This document shows, piece after piece, positions 1 through 13,661 of a stretch of 64,000 bases of DNA. Below the pieces are notes generated by a model. That model had not been told where the DNA came from, did no database searches, and saw nothing but the letters and a program-made list of their open reading frames with translations. Both the position numbers and the translations under genes were made by a program. The stretch is from Adiantum capillus-veneris (Eukaryota; Streptophyta; Polypodiopsida; Polypodiales; Pteridaceae). Every line of letters starts with the position of its first letter. Positions within the stretch are counted from its first letter, which is position 1. The stretch is taken from contig CM043944.1 of assembly GCA_014529385.2 (NCBI GenBank), positions 74,957,884 to 75,021,883 on the forward strand, written 5' to 3'.

Positions 1-1139
1 GGACATCGAGGTGTATGGGAAACATTTGCCAAGGTAAAAGAAAGGTATTGGTGGAAAGGGATGTATAAGGATGTGGCTGAGTTTGTGGAGTCTTCTGTGA
101 CATGCCAAATGTATTCAAATGTACAGCATCGTGATGGACTACATCCTACTTATCCATTAGCCATGCATTAGAAATGGGTTGTGGACTTGGTTACAATGCC
201 TTTGGGACTTTGGCAAATGAGGTATTTGGTGCTTTCAAGAGAAGATTTGTCTAATCAAGATGAAGGGCGTGCATTGAGGACAAAGAGTACACAAGTTGTA
301 TGTAAATTTCTTCTTGAATATGTGATCTCTCGCTATGGGTGTGTGGGAAAGATAACTGCAGATAGAGAAGAATTGGATGCTGATGAAGCAAGGGAATTCT
401 TCTCTAGAATGGGCATCAAAGTAGCTTTAGCTTGTGGTTATAACCCAAACGAAAATGGTAAAAGTGAAAGAGGGCATCCTCCAATAATCAAAGCTTTAGC
501 TAAGTCTAGTGAAGGTAATCTTGGAGAGTGGCCAAGGTTACTGCCATTTGCATTGTGGGCTGACCGTACAACACATAGTTCAGTCACTGGCTATATGCCT
601 ATTGAATTGATGCATGGTCGAAAACCTGTAATTCCAATTGAAGATGTAGTTCTTACACAGAATGTATTTCCATGGGAAGATGGAATGTGTAGAGAAGACC
701 TTATTGCATTGCACATACGGCAATTGGAAAGAAGGTCTAAAGACATTGAGCATGCAAAAGCTAGACTAAGAATTCAAGGTCAAAAAACAAAGACAGATTT
801 GACAAGATGCATAGGCCCAGACCAAAAGATATTGAAGAAGGTGATTGGGTGTTGGTGTATGATAGTAGCCTTGAAAACCAGCACTCTACAATAAGGAAGC
901 TTGCAAAAAGATGGTTTGGTCCTTATGTTGTCAAACATGTCCATGGAAATGCAACTTACACCTTGCGTGAACTGGACGGGATAGAACTGAAAATTCCCAT
1001 TGCAGGAAAAATAATTAAATTATTCAAAATAAGAGGGGATGCTAATCCATTTTATGCACAACCAAGTAAAGAGGATGATGAAGCCAACTATATGCAAACT
1101 GAGGGTGAAAGTGAGAATATGGCGTCTGACCATGAGTTT
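1..1139 (+). pseudogene. Ty3/Gypsy integrase remnant, cut by the window edge
   Basis: The translation starts inside the integrase zinc-binding region (GHRGVWETF, then TCQMYSN, where the final Cys of the HHCC motif has been lost). An in-frame TAG at 169-171 replaces a residue just before the catalytic core. The core shows the three acidic residues in order: Asp in WVVDLV (about 184), Asp in ITADREELD (about 360), and Glu in NENGKSERGH (about 470). A frameshift near 810-890 separates the core from a C-terminal domain with EEGDWVLVYDSSL and KRWFGPYVV. Integrase would insert the cDNA of a Gypsy element into the chromosome. This copy is dead. It is a different family from the Gypsy elements further right, whose C-terminal domain reads KTGDYVLVYT. 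The C-terminal motif is of a kind I associate with fungal-like Gypsy elements, but that is from memory and not verified. Confidence 0.85.
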
Positions 1140-3204
1140 TAACGCTCTACAAATGTTATTTTGGCACATACCGGAGGATGTGCAGGTTCAGAGGGGGTGG
1201 ATGTCGTGCCGTGGAACTTACATAGTGCAAAATTAAAACATTCGCATCACTCTTGACACTTCTTGATGTATGCAAATAAAAGCAATCATGTACATATTGT
1301 GATATATGTTGAAGCATCTACTGCGGGCTGTCATTATTATGTACATACCTATCCGGGGACTCGTGGCCCTGGATGTGGCGCATTTGCGTGCTTTTCCACT
1401 TGATAAGATTCTGAATTTGGTTTTTCAATGAACATAGTCCAAGTGTTTCATGGTGGCACACTCATGTTGCCTATAAAGACTGATGCGAGCAAAAACTGCC
1501 AAAAATAGCAGCTAACAGGCGCCATTGCAGAAGATTGCATGGAAAGTGACCCAAAATGGTATATTGATAAAAAATGATGCTTATCTATAATTTTTATGCT
1601 TACGTGAGTAATCCCATAAATTTAGGGATTTTTCTAACTCCGGTTGGGTTTTTTCGCATCAAAACTGGCATTTTTTTTAATGAGATGAAAATGACCTAGT
1701 TTGGGTCCAAAATGGCAAAATGGGCCAAAAATTGACACATCAGCTTATGTTTCCGTGGGTACAAGAGAGAGGCCAGATTTTTACAAAAAAAACCTGCAAT
1801 TTTTCTCTACTGTGCAATAGCTTCCATGGGTACCCAATCTATGTGTGCTGCAGTCCGCCGCCTCTTCGTAATCTTGTATTTGAGCTTATGAGGGAATGAA
1901 TTAGGGTTTCCCCTTGTCAAAATGGTGTGTGGGCTTCAATATAGAAGCTCTTAGATCTCTGCAAAATCACAAAAATGGTCGCCAAGAAGGTGGAAGCTCG
2001 AGTATTCCTTTCAACTGTTTGAAGTTACGACTATGTAATTGGGGGCGAGGCTACATGATACCATGAAAGAGGTTTGGGTTTTGAATGAGATTTGTGCTTG
2101 TATGAACATTGAGGTTTCATGGTTGAAACTTTAGTGTTTTTAAATGGTCTTTTTAAGCGAAATTGAATGTGATTTGGTGATCCTCTCATCATAATCTCGA
2201 CTACGAAAACAAGCAATTTCCAAGCACGATAGGAAAGAGGGTTTGTGACTTTGCTGTCACGAACGCTCTTAGATTTTTAGTCACCCTTAGAAAGAGGGTT
2301 GGTGATTATCCACAAACTCTTATCACAAAGTGTTTATGACTCTCATCACGAACTCTCACAGCTAGAGGGTTTGCACCTTCCCAGCTAGACCGCACACATT
2401 CCGACAACAGTTGTGTCAGACTTTTAACCCCAAGAACCATCTTTTCTCTTTTGTCAAAATTTTGGCAGAGTTTTATTTGCAATTAGACCTATATTTCAAA
2501 ATAAACATGCCCTCCTCTCTGAGGAGCCTCACATGAGGAAAAAAACATTTTGAAAGTCTTTTCCCAAAAGTTATATCAATAAGCAAAAAAAACCACTTCC
2601 TTTCCAAGTAATTGGATCAAGCTTTAAAGTATAAGACCATCCCCTTTTTTTCCTTTTTTTTAAACAAATACCAATTATAAAAATTGCTTTGCTTTATTAA
2701 CTTAGTGAGTTGAAAAAAAAACAATAAGATATTATTCTAAATTTTGGCTAGACATTTTCTCGGTAGACAGGAAGTCTACCTGAAAGCTCGAGGTTGTCAT
2801 TTTCACAATTTGTGTTGGCACCGCACCTTGTCTATTACCCTGATGTATGATGGCCAAAAACCATTCAATATGCCATTCCATGAGAGGATGTTCACCATTG
2901 TATGCCTTTCAAGTAGACACTGTTCTCTTTTATGTCTTAAAAACATTTAATTAAACTACACGTTGTGCATATCAATCGTTTAGAAGTTACCAATGTATAA
3001 TGTTCATTTTCCTAGACTCAGTACATCTCATTACATCTTGGTCTATATACTAAAAAAGCAGCATTTTTTTAATGCTATTATGAATAAACAACAAAAAACA
3101 GCTTTGTAGAACATGATTATGCAAACCAATAAACCTAGACTCTATCCCAATGTAATTGTATCAATAACATTGAAAAAAGTCAAGAGCTCTTCTCACCGTG
3201 CAGT
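1140..3204. other. Non-coding, probably 3' flank or LTR of the integrase remnant
   Basis: No coding region is supported. A purine-rich stretch (AGAGGGGGTGGA, about 1190-1202) followed by TGTCGTGCC could be the polypurine tract and LTR start of the Gypsy remnant, but no partner LTR is in the window. The remainder is AT-rich with poly-T and poly-A runs near 2640-2720. The short ORFs here look like chance. Confidence 0.4.
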
Positions 3205-4573
<1,369 letters not shown>

Positions 4574-4574
<1 letters not shown>

Positions 4575-5190
4575 CCCACCCCCAACCCTGGGAGTATGCC
4601 CACTTGGTGGGGGATAGCCCACCATGTAGACATATCCCCCGCCAATGATTACTATTTGAGTTTTCTAAAGTTTATGAATTTATAACTATCCATTCTCAAG
4701 TCATATGTTTATCAATCTTGCCTTTGCTTTCCAAAATCTGGTGTTTTTCCAAAATTTATCCAATAGTAAATAGTATCCATGGCTTATGCAAACCATCCAC
4801 CCCATGATTAGCATTGTAACACATTAGGTGACAAATTTTCTTGCATTGTTTTTTATTTAGGAAAAAAAACCTTTGTACATATGTCATGGTATCCATTCCA
4901 TTTTCCAAAGAAATCGAAGGGGTATACACCAAGTTTTTATTTGAACTAAACAATCATTACATCATAAATAACAGATGAGATACATAGACGCCCTCATGTT
5001 TTGTGTGTTGGAGTGGTATGTCTGCCTGCCATTCTTCCTTTTCACTGTGTGTCCTAGCTTTGTTGTTTACTTTCCTTCATTCAAACCAGTTGTTTCAAAG
5101 ATATTTGTCGCAATTTTCCCAGAATTATGCGCATCTTATTCTATTTCCTAATTGTTTAGTATATTTGTCAAGGATTTGACCTTGAATCTG
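4574..5190. other. Non-coding spacer between direct repeat and RT gene
   Basis: AT-rich sequence without a supported ORF. It would be the 3' untranslated part of the minus-strand RT element if the flanking direct repeats belong to it. Confidence 0.4.
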
Positions 5191-5202
5191 ATACCAGGGA
5201 AG

Positions 5203-7335
5203 TTACCTTTTAATAGAAATTGTGTGATTAATGCTTTGATGCGGGGTTTTTTTGAAACCCTTACAAGTAAACATAAAGCTTAGCCATTGTAAATCATTCA
5301 ATGTTGTAACTACGCATGAAGCATTATGAATGACGGGTAAGACCTGTGGCACACACACTTTGTATGCTAATTGTGTAGGGCAATTGTTGGCTGCTTGTAT
5401 GAAGGATACTTGGTGTCCAGGTAATGCATATTTTTTCCATGTTGTTTTTGTAGTATATTCCCCAATGAAAGGTCTTTGTAGTATTATATTTGTGTTCAAA
5501 TATGTAGAACCAAACTTCGTATGATTTGGTTTAACTGATATGATATCCAATGGATAATAGTAAAGGGGTCCTCATGGGACAAGGGTTTGTTGTGATTCAT
5601 GCATTGCATAATATATATGTTATTCATGAATAGTAGATCATCCGTATACCGATTAGAGTGTAAAACCGCTAAAAGCATGTCAGAATATTTGAGTATGGAT
5701 AATTTTCTAACATACTCTAGTTCAAACCAAGCAAGGTACAGATTTCACCATAAAGGGGAACATGAGTATCCCATTGGGCTTCCTTTAGTTTGTCGGTATA
5801 TATCTGACCCCAACTTTGAGAAGCAATTTTCCAATGCAAAGATATTTAAGGCATTAAAGAATTCGAATGAGCATTTTACTTTTGATTTCTTTTTTTTAAG
5901 GGTGATTTTTCTTCTAGATAGTTTAAAACCTTTATAACCTTGACCCATTACTAATCTTTTAATGTTTCTCAAAGACTCGAACAGGCTATGTTTCCCATGG
6001 TGAGGAATTTCTTCATAACAAGCTTTAATATCATTTGTATGTATGGAATAAATTAGTTTAGAAAGGTTCATTACAGCTTCGTACTGGTTGTTAATTATCC
6101 AGTACGCGTTAGTATTAACCTTTGAGAATGTTTGTAAATTCTTTTGAAAGTTCTCGGTATAGTCAATAAGCTCGCTAGATAAACTTTGTTAGAAACTAGT
6201 GATCATACTAGCCACATGAGAAAAAACACAATCATGGGCATTTGTTATCCATTGAAACTCTGACTTGTGAATTTTATAATTACCCATAATGTAGGGAAGG
6301 CCTCTATTAGGAGAAGGTATGACACTAAACTCCTTGCATCGTGAATTAATGAGCGAAACGATGGTGTTACTACATTCTTGTATAGGCATGAATTCTGAAT
6401 AATTCAATCTGTTCTTTGCACAGTCTAATGATTCGTTTACAAATAAAGACAGGTGTCTGGGTTGATTTGTCCAAACCACATATAAAAATGTGTTTCTGGA
6501 TAAATTTCAATTCGTCTAAGATATCATTTTCCATGAACCACAAAGTTTGGTTATGCCTATAGTTTGGGAAGGTGGATTGGAAGGTTTTTTCTAGTTTTTC
6601 TTCAATTAACTGCAAGTGAGATGGAGTATAATTCAAATTTAGCAATTGGCATAATTTTTCCCACCCCTTCTTGAACTCAGCTTTAACTAAATGCAAATGT
6701 ACAAGGACAAGGGGGATATGGTTAAGGCCTTTGGATACATTATCCCTTAAAATGTGGTCTCTAATGAAAGTTTTCTGAGTAGTAAGAAGATGCATACCGA
6801 GATGGCCAAAATCTTTCAAGAAGTTTTTAAACCGTTTTTGGGTATAGCACATAAAAGGTTCATTCAGATTGAAAGGTACAACAAATGTGTCAAATGGTTT
6901 ATATAAGTATTGGCCTATATTGCTCGTGTATTTCCATCCAAGATTACTTTTGTGTGGGGTTGTACAAACTCCATAAATTTACTAGTAAAAGTTAGGTGAA
7001 TAAACCGACGTTTACTTCTTTTACCTTGTTTAAACCATTGTAAATCATTAGTTCTAGTAATTAAATGTCGTACCTTGTCATCTGTACTGTACTCTAACAT
7101 TCTTGGAGGTTTGGCCAAATCCTCAGATCCACGGTATTGTCAAGGTTGTTTGATGATGATGCCGTATTGCAAGGTGTGCCAGCAATACGCTTTAGTTGTT
7201 CCCTACTTTTCAAGGGTTTAAAAATAGTGTCGATGGTCAGACCAATTGGGTGATGTTGAACTCGAGAGAGAAATGGATTTCCTGGTGTATATATTACTAA
7301 ACCTTCTGCTGCATCAATCAAATGTTCATGAATAG
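5203..7335 (-). pseudogene. Reverse-transcriptase gene, 3' part (RT palm and C-terminus), decayed
   Basis: Minus-strand fragments in several frames form one decayed protein. In order: an N-terminal block with EGLVIYTPGNPF and HPIGLTIDTIFKPL (about 7290-7150), a block with KVRHLITRTNDLQWFKQGKR (about 7070), RT fingers with SPNRGLPYIMGNYKIHK (about 6320-6270), the first palm Asp in NDIKACYEEIP (about 6020), QTKGSPMGYSCSPLW (about 5790-5750), the catalytic box RYTDDLLF (about 5650), and a C-terminal block with PTQLAYKVCVPQVLPVI (about 5390). The KIHK and GSPMGxxxSPLW motifs, and YxDD without LTR-type neighbours, point to a Penelope-like or related non-LTR eukaryotic RT; I am not sure of the family. 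Frameshifts and stops make it inactive. The 5' part lies beyond the insertion at 7340-9927. Confidence 0.65.
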
Positions 7336-9139
7336 CGTTGATAGCCGTTTTTCGGCTCTCCATAATTGCCATAGTAAGTTACTCCACCCTACCAAATTCA
7401 CCCAAACGCTATGGCCATCCCTACCATTTCACTGTACATAGGCATATGTGAGTTAGGGGGCTTTTCCCATATCTTCTTAAAAACCCTCAGCTAGCTAGTC
7501 ACTGGGCTAGTTGAGCCAAAAAAATAAAATTAAAAAAAAAAAGTATATTATAGCCTCTTTGTGTGTAAATATTTCATTGTATATATGGCCTAAATATAGG
7601 GATTTTTTATAATTATTTTGGTATTTTATTTAAATATTTCTACTTAGGTGTGTGTTTTATTAAACCTATGTACACCTTCTTTCATTCTCTTACACCATAA
7701 TTATATTTTTTGCCAATATGTACATACTCTAACCTCATATTTTTCCTTTATACAAATCACTCCCACATTTTCACCCTCACCCTCGTGAAAACAAAAAATT
7801 GATTTCTACTCATTGGTTACTTTTATTATATTATTTACTTGCATATCTTTTCCTCTTTCACCCAAAATAATTCAAGGAGGGACCATATCATATGATTCCA
7901 ATATCTTTCCATATCCATAACTCCTCCATATTTTTATTATTATTTTTACTCATTATTCTAACACCATGTGCTCATTGAGCTAAAGTCCATGAATAGTCCA
8001 TACACTAGTCCCACCATGTATATATTTCTTTATTCACCAATAATCCTCCTCCATGCATGGGTCAAGGGCAACTTGGATGCTTTGTATTATAATATGACAA
8101 AGGAGGGGCTCACTCTTGGATGCATTGTACAAATTCAACAAAGGAGGGGGCCACTAAAAGACTTTTGCAGGCATAAAAAACGGGCTTTTTGGTGAGAATT
8201 TTAGCACCTATCTCCACTCCAAAGTTGGAGCGGTGGTCAAAAGAGAAAATGTAGCCCACACTCTGAATAATCACCTCAAAGTTTTTCATGATTTTTGGAG
8301 CTACCAGCGGTGAGCTATGATTTTTTGAGTGGACCCCAGTCTGCCCACTTTTCTCACAAGTAGCCCTTAGTCTTCTCTCACCCTTCCACACACCTACTCA
8401 CTCTTACACATCCCTCCCTCTCCTTCCCTCACTCAAACCTGCAATTTCCATGGCTTCTCCCACCCTCTTCACCATTACCCTTCTCTCTCATCCCTATAGT
8501 TCTTTTATGAACCTCTACATACATACACCCTCTCCATGTCTCTCTCTATTGCTTCTATGTTACAATTTCATTTACCTCTCCTAAAAATATCTAAAATTCA
8601 GCATCTTAACCATGATAACTTCTGCAAATTGAGGATTTTTCATCAACAAATCCTCTTTTCATCGTGGTGGTCAACCGTGGCGGCGGCGTAAAGAAGCGAA
8701 GAAGAAGAAGAAGACCAGCGGTCATTTTTTCCACAATCTACACAAGGGTGAGTTCAAGCTTCTTAAAAGCTTCACCATCTCAATGATTCTCTTTTAATTC
8801 ACCCCTCTTCCTTCATCAAATCAACTCATCCTACCCATTGTAAATGTATCACTAACAATTCTAGTGATTATTACCACTAACAACTAACTTCTCTTGTAAA
8901 AATACACCCACACTATCAACATATGGAGTAGGCAACCGCACAAGTAAACCAAATTCACTTACTCCCATGGAAGTTTCTCTCCTTTCACCACATCAATAAT
9001 TCTCTTACTTGGGCCCACATCCATGTGACTCAAGAGAAAAGAGAGACCCCATTCTCATTTGAAATTCATAAAAATTCATAATCCTTGATCTTTCCTAATA
9101 AAATTGATTAGGCTTAATCCTAATCAAGGCTTCTAAAAC

Positions 9140-9149
9140 CTATAAATAG
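9140..9149 (+). promoter_or_regulatory. TATA box of the solo-LTR-like element
   Basis: CTATAAATAG lies about 790 bp before the right end of the element, in a sensible position for an LTR promoter transcribing to the right. The inverted copy has TATAAAAG at the comparable region (minus strand, about 33510-33520). Confidence 0.4.
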
Positions 9150-9620
9150 AACCCATTCCTCCTTGTAAAAGACATCCCTATACCATTGCACACTAGATTA
9201 AGCGTAGCACACGCCAGTTCTATCTTGGTTGTAAAGAGAGAGTAAGCTTTCTATACACCATCACTTTGGTGCATAGAAAAGCTTGAGCTAGTTTGAGTGA
9301 GTGCGAGTAGAAGATATTCTTCCTACCATTGTTGTATCTATCCCAACATCAATGAATTGTTAGTTTTGGGTGCAATTCATGTCCAAAGGCTCGCGCTTCT
9401 CCTCCAATTTGGCTTGGCAAACTCATTCAGCTTCATAAGGTGACTTGTTTCATTGAAGGTTGTTGTTTTGTTGCTTGTGATTCATTGGCTATTGTTTGGC
9501 TACCATTGTAAGAGGGTGGATGGTGAGAGGGCTCCCATAACCCTAAGACAATGTGCTAGTGATTCCGCAAGCTCTAAGTCCCTTTTTGTGCAAAATATAA
9601 AGTTGAAGCTAAGTTGTACA

Positions 9621-9623
<3 letters not shown>

Positions 9624-9670
<47 letters not shown>
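9624..9670. repeat. (CT)n microsatellite
   Basis: Pure CT tract inside the left solo-LTR-like element. The inverted copy carries the matching (GA)n at 32782-32817, so this tract belongs to the element. Confidence 0.95.
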
Positions 9671-9673
<3 letters not shown>

Positions 9674-9927
9674 GTTTTAGTGTATGAGAGTGTTCCATTG
9701 GTGTTAGGGTTAGTGTAAATCCCTTGCTTGTTTGTGGGTTGCTCTAACGTTTCTCCTCTTGTGCGTCCTAGTTCGCTCTTAAACTAGGTGGTGCCCCTTG
9801 TGTAGTTGGGATTTGGGTTTGTTGTTTTGGTTTGTGTTGTGTTGTGCCCCAGCCCCATTGAGCAGCACGGGAGCCTTGAAGGGTGTCTAGAGGTTGCTCT
9901 TCTTGTTGCCCGCCCCGGACCGCCTCA

Positions 9928-11078
9928 GCGTAAAAAACCACTACAACATGTCGAAATTCAATGGGAAAGGATGTTACCCATCCAATGAAAGCATATACTT
10001 GTGCGGGTCCAAGGAGTAAGGAAAGAACCTTGGGAGATTTTGAAACACAAACCAAAGAAGGTGTTCAAACCATATGATCGTTGTTGGGCAGCTTGAATGA
10101 GGTTTCTTCTTACAAGTGAACTTGATGAATGGTCTGTATGTGTTCCAGCAATTCTTCAAGAACTTTCGAATTTCGTTTTCTTTCTCATTGAGTGATAGTC
10201 TGATTGTACGGCCAACCATGGAAGTGTTAGAACACTTTTTACTGTCAATGTCTGACAGTTTTATAAGGCTTATCTTGTGAAAGTATATGTTTTGATTGAA
10301 GTGCCGATGTCTTGCATTGTTCTACTACATCAGGCGGTAGACTACAAAGAAGAGCTAAAGAATCAATAGTGAATGGAGCCCATTGATTCAATATCTCGAA
10401 ATCCCAAAGTTTGTTTTCAAGACGAGCAACGTCAAGCTCAATCTGTGTCAAAGGGAGTAGTGGAATGACTTCAGAAAAGTGTCTGGGCATAGACCTTTCA
10501 ATGTTTTGAAAAGAAAGCGTTAGTTAGTCCTAGGGCTTCCTTTTCTTCTTGATCTAAGAGTTCCTGATCCAAAAGAGGGTTCACAATCTCTTGAAATTGC
10601 TTAATTGCAAGAGGAAGGATAGGGATATTATCAATGAAATAAGGCTAAATCTGAGCAGTCTTGAGCATCAATAAAGCATAATGATAACAAAACAGAGTTC
10701 AGTGCATTAAATTAGTTGTGCATGATCTTTTTTGGCAAGGGCTAAGAGCTTCAACCAATCATTAACTGAAGTTGTTTTTCAAGCCGAAAGTTCTTGTTCT
10801 TGTATTGCCTTTTTCTCATAGTCGTTGAGAAGACTTTTATCAAAGTCATTCCCTTTGAAGCAAGAGAGCAAGCGTTGTGTACCAATTGGTGGGATATGAA
10901 TCCTTTTATCGTCGGAGTAGCCAAAACGTGTAACAGATACAATCCAGCCAACCTGAAGGATGTTTTAAAAGACAAATCACAGTGTAGAATGCAAGCAAGT
11001 TCAATATATGGTAGTTTTCCGACCAAGGACAACTCAAGAAATAAAAAGAGAGAGATTAAATTTTATATACCCTCTTAG
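9928..11078 (-). pseudogene. Reverse-transcriptase gene, 5' part, decayed
   Basis: Minus-strand fragments upstream of the RT domains, cut off by the insertion at 7340-9927. Readable blocks in order are GLYLLHVLATPTIKGFISHQ (about 10950-10890), LPLTQIELDVARLENKLWDF (about 10460-10400), LPRFFPYSLDPHKYMLSLDG (about 10030-9980) and PIEFRHVVVVFYA, which joins the RT part once the insertion is removed. No known domain is recognised in this N-terminal region. Many stops and frameshifts are present. It reaches nearly to the right direct repeat, so gene plus repeats could form one element of about 6.5 kb before the insertion. Confidence 0.5.
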
Positions 11079-11105
11079 AGAATCATATATTGACACTTGA
11101 CCAAC

Positions 11106-11205
11106 ATATATTGCCAATGTCGTAAAGGACAGAGGTTTTTGCTTGTACGCCCGGACGATTACTGATTGTTTGTGTGATGGGGTAGCTTGCTCTAAAGACT
11201 ATATG

Positions 11206-11272
<67 letters not shown>

Positions 11273-11792
11273 CTTGTGTACGAACGACTAGGGAAATACC
11301 TCCCTCAAGTGTGCATGTGTGTGTGTGTGTATGTGTGCAGTTTGTCAATCAGGGAGCCAAACGAGCAGCGCTTCTCTGTGACGTGTGTGTGTGTATATGA
11401 ATAAATGGACTCGTGTGTTGGTGCAAAGTAGGGTACGCTATTGCAGGTTCTCTACGTTTTTTTATACAAGCAGCCCACCACGGCTTCTTTACGTTTCCCA
11501 TGTGTACTAGCCAGCTGCATGATCTATTTTAAGCCTTGCTCCAATTGGTGCAATTACCGATTGTCAAAGTGCTAGGTTACAATACATGCAAGAGATATTG
11601 AGAGAGTGAGAGAGAAAGATAGACCGATACTCCAGAGGGTGGCAATCTTACCATACAGGATTGTTTATTTTCCATCTAGACTTGTTTAGCCAGTTGTTTG
11701 CAAAGGACCTCCTCAATAGAGAGATAGTATTTTAGGAAAAAACGAGAGCGAGAACAATTTGAAACCTCGTTACTAAACCCATTGTTGTGTAT

Positions 11793-11829
<37 letters not shown>

Positions 11830-12079
11830 GGGCTATAGAGAAATAGGTGGGTTAAACAAGATGGTGCCGCTCTCAAAGCTATCTTCCAGGATTCAGACAG
11901 ATAGATAGAGAGAGCGAGAGGGAGAAGAAGATAGAGAGCGGTATACTTGTTAGTTAATTTACAAATATTTGTGGACTTTTGGGCATACTTGCTCAACAAG
12001 GGTTGCAACATCCAGGAGAAAATTGGTGCTGCTCTTATTGCCAACTTCTGGGATTCACTCACACACACACACACACACA

Positions 12080-12114
<35 letters not shown>

Positions 12115-12330
12115 GTTGAGTTTCCCAAGGTAGTTCTACATCACTGATAAAATAGAAAGAGAGAGAGATAGATATTTCATTTGCAGTTCTAGAGCAAGCT
12201 AGTGAGAGAGAACGGCCGCCAGTTGGTTGTGAGGCTGAGAGAGAGAGAGAGAGATTAATGCAGTGTGTGTGTGTGTGTCATTGAGAGTGAGAGAGTACGG
12301 GTGGGTGCATGCTAGTTTTGATGGTCTTTG
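11106..12330. repeat. Right copy of the long direct repeat
   Basis: Same orientation as 3205-4520, sharing single-copy blocks such as GCTCAACAAGGGTTGCAACA and CGGTATACTTGTTA. A small indel (GATG) and many substitutions distinguish the copies, so they are not a recent duplication. Confidence 0.75.
11209..11269. repeat. (GT)n microsatellite, about 61 bp
   Basis: Pure GT tract inside the right direct repeat. At the same place the left repeat has only a few GT units (about 3305-3320), so this is a copy-specific expansion. Confidence 0.97.
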
Positions 12331-12999
12331 TGTATGAGAGTTAGAGAAAGAGAAAAGTTTGATTCTCTTGCACTATTAGATTTAGATAGTGAGAGAGAAA
12401 ATGGTAGTGCTATCAAGAGAAAGTTGAGAGAGTGTGTGTGTTTTTGGTGTGAACATAGAGAGAGAATGATACTATTAGGGAAGAGTGAGAAAATAAGAGA
12501 ATGAGTAGAGAGACAAAGATAGGGTGTCTGTATCTGTGTAGGCAAGAATAAGAGAGAGAGAGTGTGAGAAAATATTATTTTGTTTAGTCAAGCGCAAGTG
12601 AGTACGAGAGAAGAAGATCGAGAAGGCGTTGTAGTGGGCGCGAGTGAGTAAGGGAGAGGGATCCCATGAGGGTTTCCCTCTGTGTGTCTAAGAGTGTGTG
12701 TACTCCCATTGGGAGAGAGCAGGAGAGAGAGGTCACCAGGGCAGTGAGAGAGGAAGTTGCCACCAAGAGAGAGAGAGAGAGAGAGAGAATATATGAACTC
12801 AGGGTTTTGTGTGTGTGTGGGTGTGTAAGTTATTGCGAGAATGAGAGAGAGAAATGTGTGTGTCCTATGGATTGAGAGAAAGTCAGAGAGAGAAATATTA
12901 TCTTAGAGAGAGAAGAAGTTGCCAAGCTTCGAGAAGACGCAACCACTACCTTTCCTATGAAGCCAATGCTCACAAAAATGTAAGCTAATGGTGTCAAAT
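12331..12999. other. GA/GT-rich non-coding sequence
   Basis: Purine-rich, low-complexity DNA with short GA tracts (for example 12766-12788). ORFs here encode only repeat-derived RERERE or CVCV strings and are not genes. Confidence 0.6.
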
Positions 13000-13661
13000 T
13001 GTCACAAAACTCAAAGGCTAACCTCTACACACCTAGAGGATACCATCCTATGGTCTCTAGCCCAATTTACCACCCGATGCAAAAATTGTGTATAAAGATA
13101 GATAGAAATTTACATATCATCGATTCTTGACATGATTTGGTCTAAAGCATAGCTCATCCCGTCATGGTCACAATGACATATAGCAATCACTAAATGGATG
13201 CACGATTGGACACAAAACTCACCTCAAATCTCATGGAAGATCTCTTCACGAAGATACCAAATGCGCGCAAGCTTGGCGTTGAAGTGTATCTCTTGATGTT
13301 GTTAACACAATGGTGACTTGGCCTTTGCAAAAATGTAGCCACCATAGAGCACGTAGGAGGAGACGAAGAAAACCGCAATTTGTTGCAACACACAACACCC
13401 AGTCATATATACTTAGTGGAGCTCAAAACTTGATTCATTCAAAAATTTATTAGATTTACAAAAATTGGCTTTTATACCTCATCCTTGGAGGTTCTAACTC
13501 ACCAAGATTACCTCCTACCATCTACTATGGGGTTAGGGATACTGCATTCTTACTAAATAACAATCTATAAACTCAATCATCCTGAAATAATTACAAAGAA
13601 TTTGTCAGAATAAGTATTACAAATTTGGGCTCTTCTAGTGTGTTAGCTGTAGCCGTCAACA
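13000..13661 (-). repeat. 3' LTR start of the minus-strand Gypsy element
   Basis: On the minus strand the sequence begins TGTTGACGG at 13661, right after a polypurine tract, and has a TATA-like GGTATAAAAGCC at 13468-13479. The start resembles the plus-element 3' LTR at 44657 (TGTTAGCGG), and the sequence before it also matches (GGATGACATGGACACGGAGG here, GGACGACATGAACTAGGAGG there). The far end of the LTR is not defined; the left limit given is approximate. Confidence 0.65.

Larger units (their letters stand above)
7340..9927 (+). mobile_element. Solo-LTR-like element, left copy (2.59 kb), inside the RT gene
   Basis: Starts TGATAGCCG and ends GGACCGCCTCA, with a 4-bp target duplication GCGT at 7336-7339 and 9928-9931. 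An inverted copy lies at 32520-35226; both ends and long internal stretches match (for example AGTTAGGGG with CTTTTCCCATATCT, and GGCTAGTTGAGCC). It has no gag or pol coding capacity. TG..CA ends, short imperfect terminal inverted repeats (TGATAGC versus TGAAGC) and an internal TATA box fit a solo LTR; a non-autonomous element is the alternative. Removing it and one GCGT restores the RT frame from VVVVFYA into IHEHLIDAAEG. Confidence 0.8.

Noticed and set aside
7094-7372. RT N-terminus beginning MAIMESRKTAI
   Set aside because: Those first residues are encoded by the inserted solo-LTR-like element; the true upstream sequence continues at 9928 and beyond.
11143-11404. ORFs encoding long Cys-Val runs
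   Set aside because: They are translations of the (GT)n microsatellite with no start context or conserved sequence. The same applies to the Glu-Arg and Ser-Leu runs from GA and CT tracts at 4463-4685, 9453-9680 and 11947-12147.
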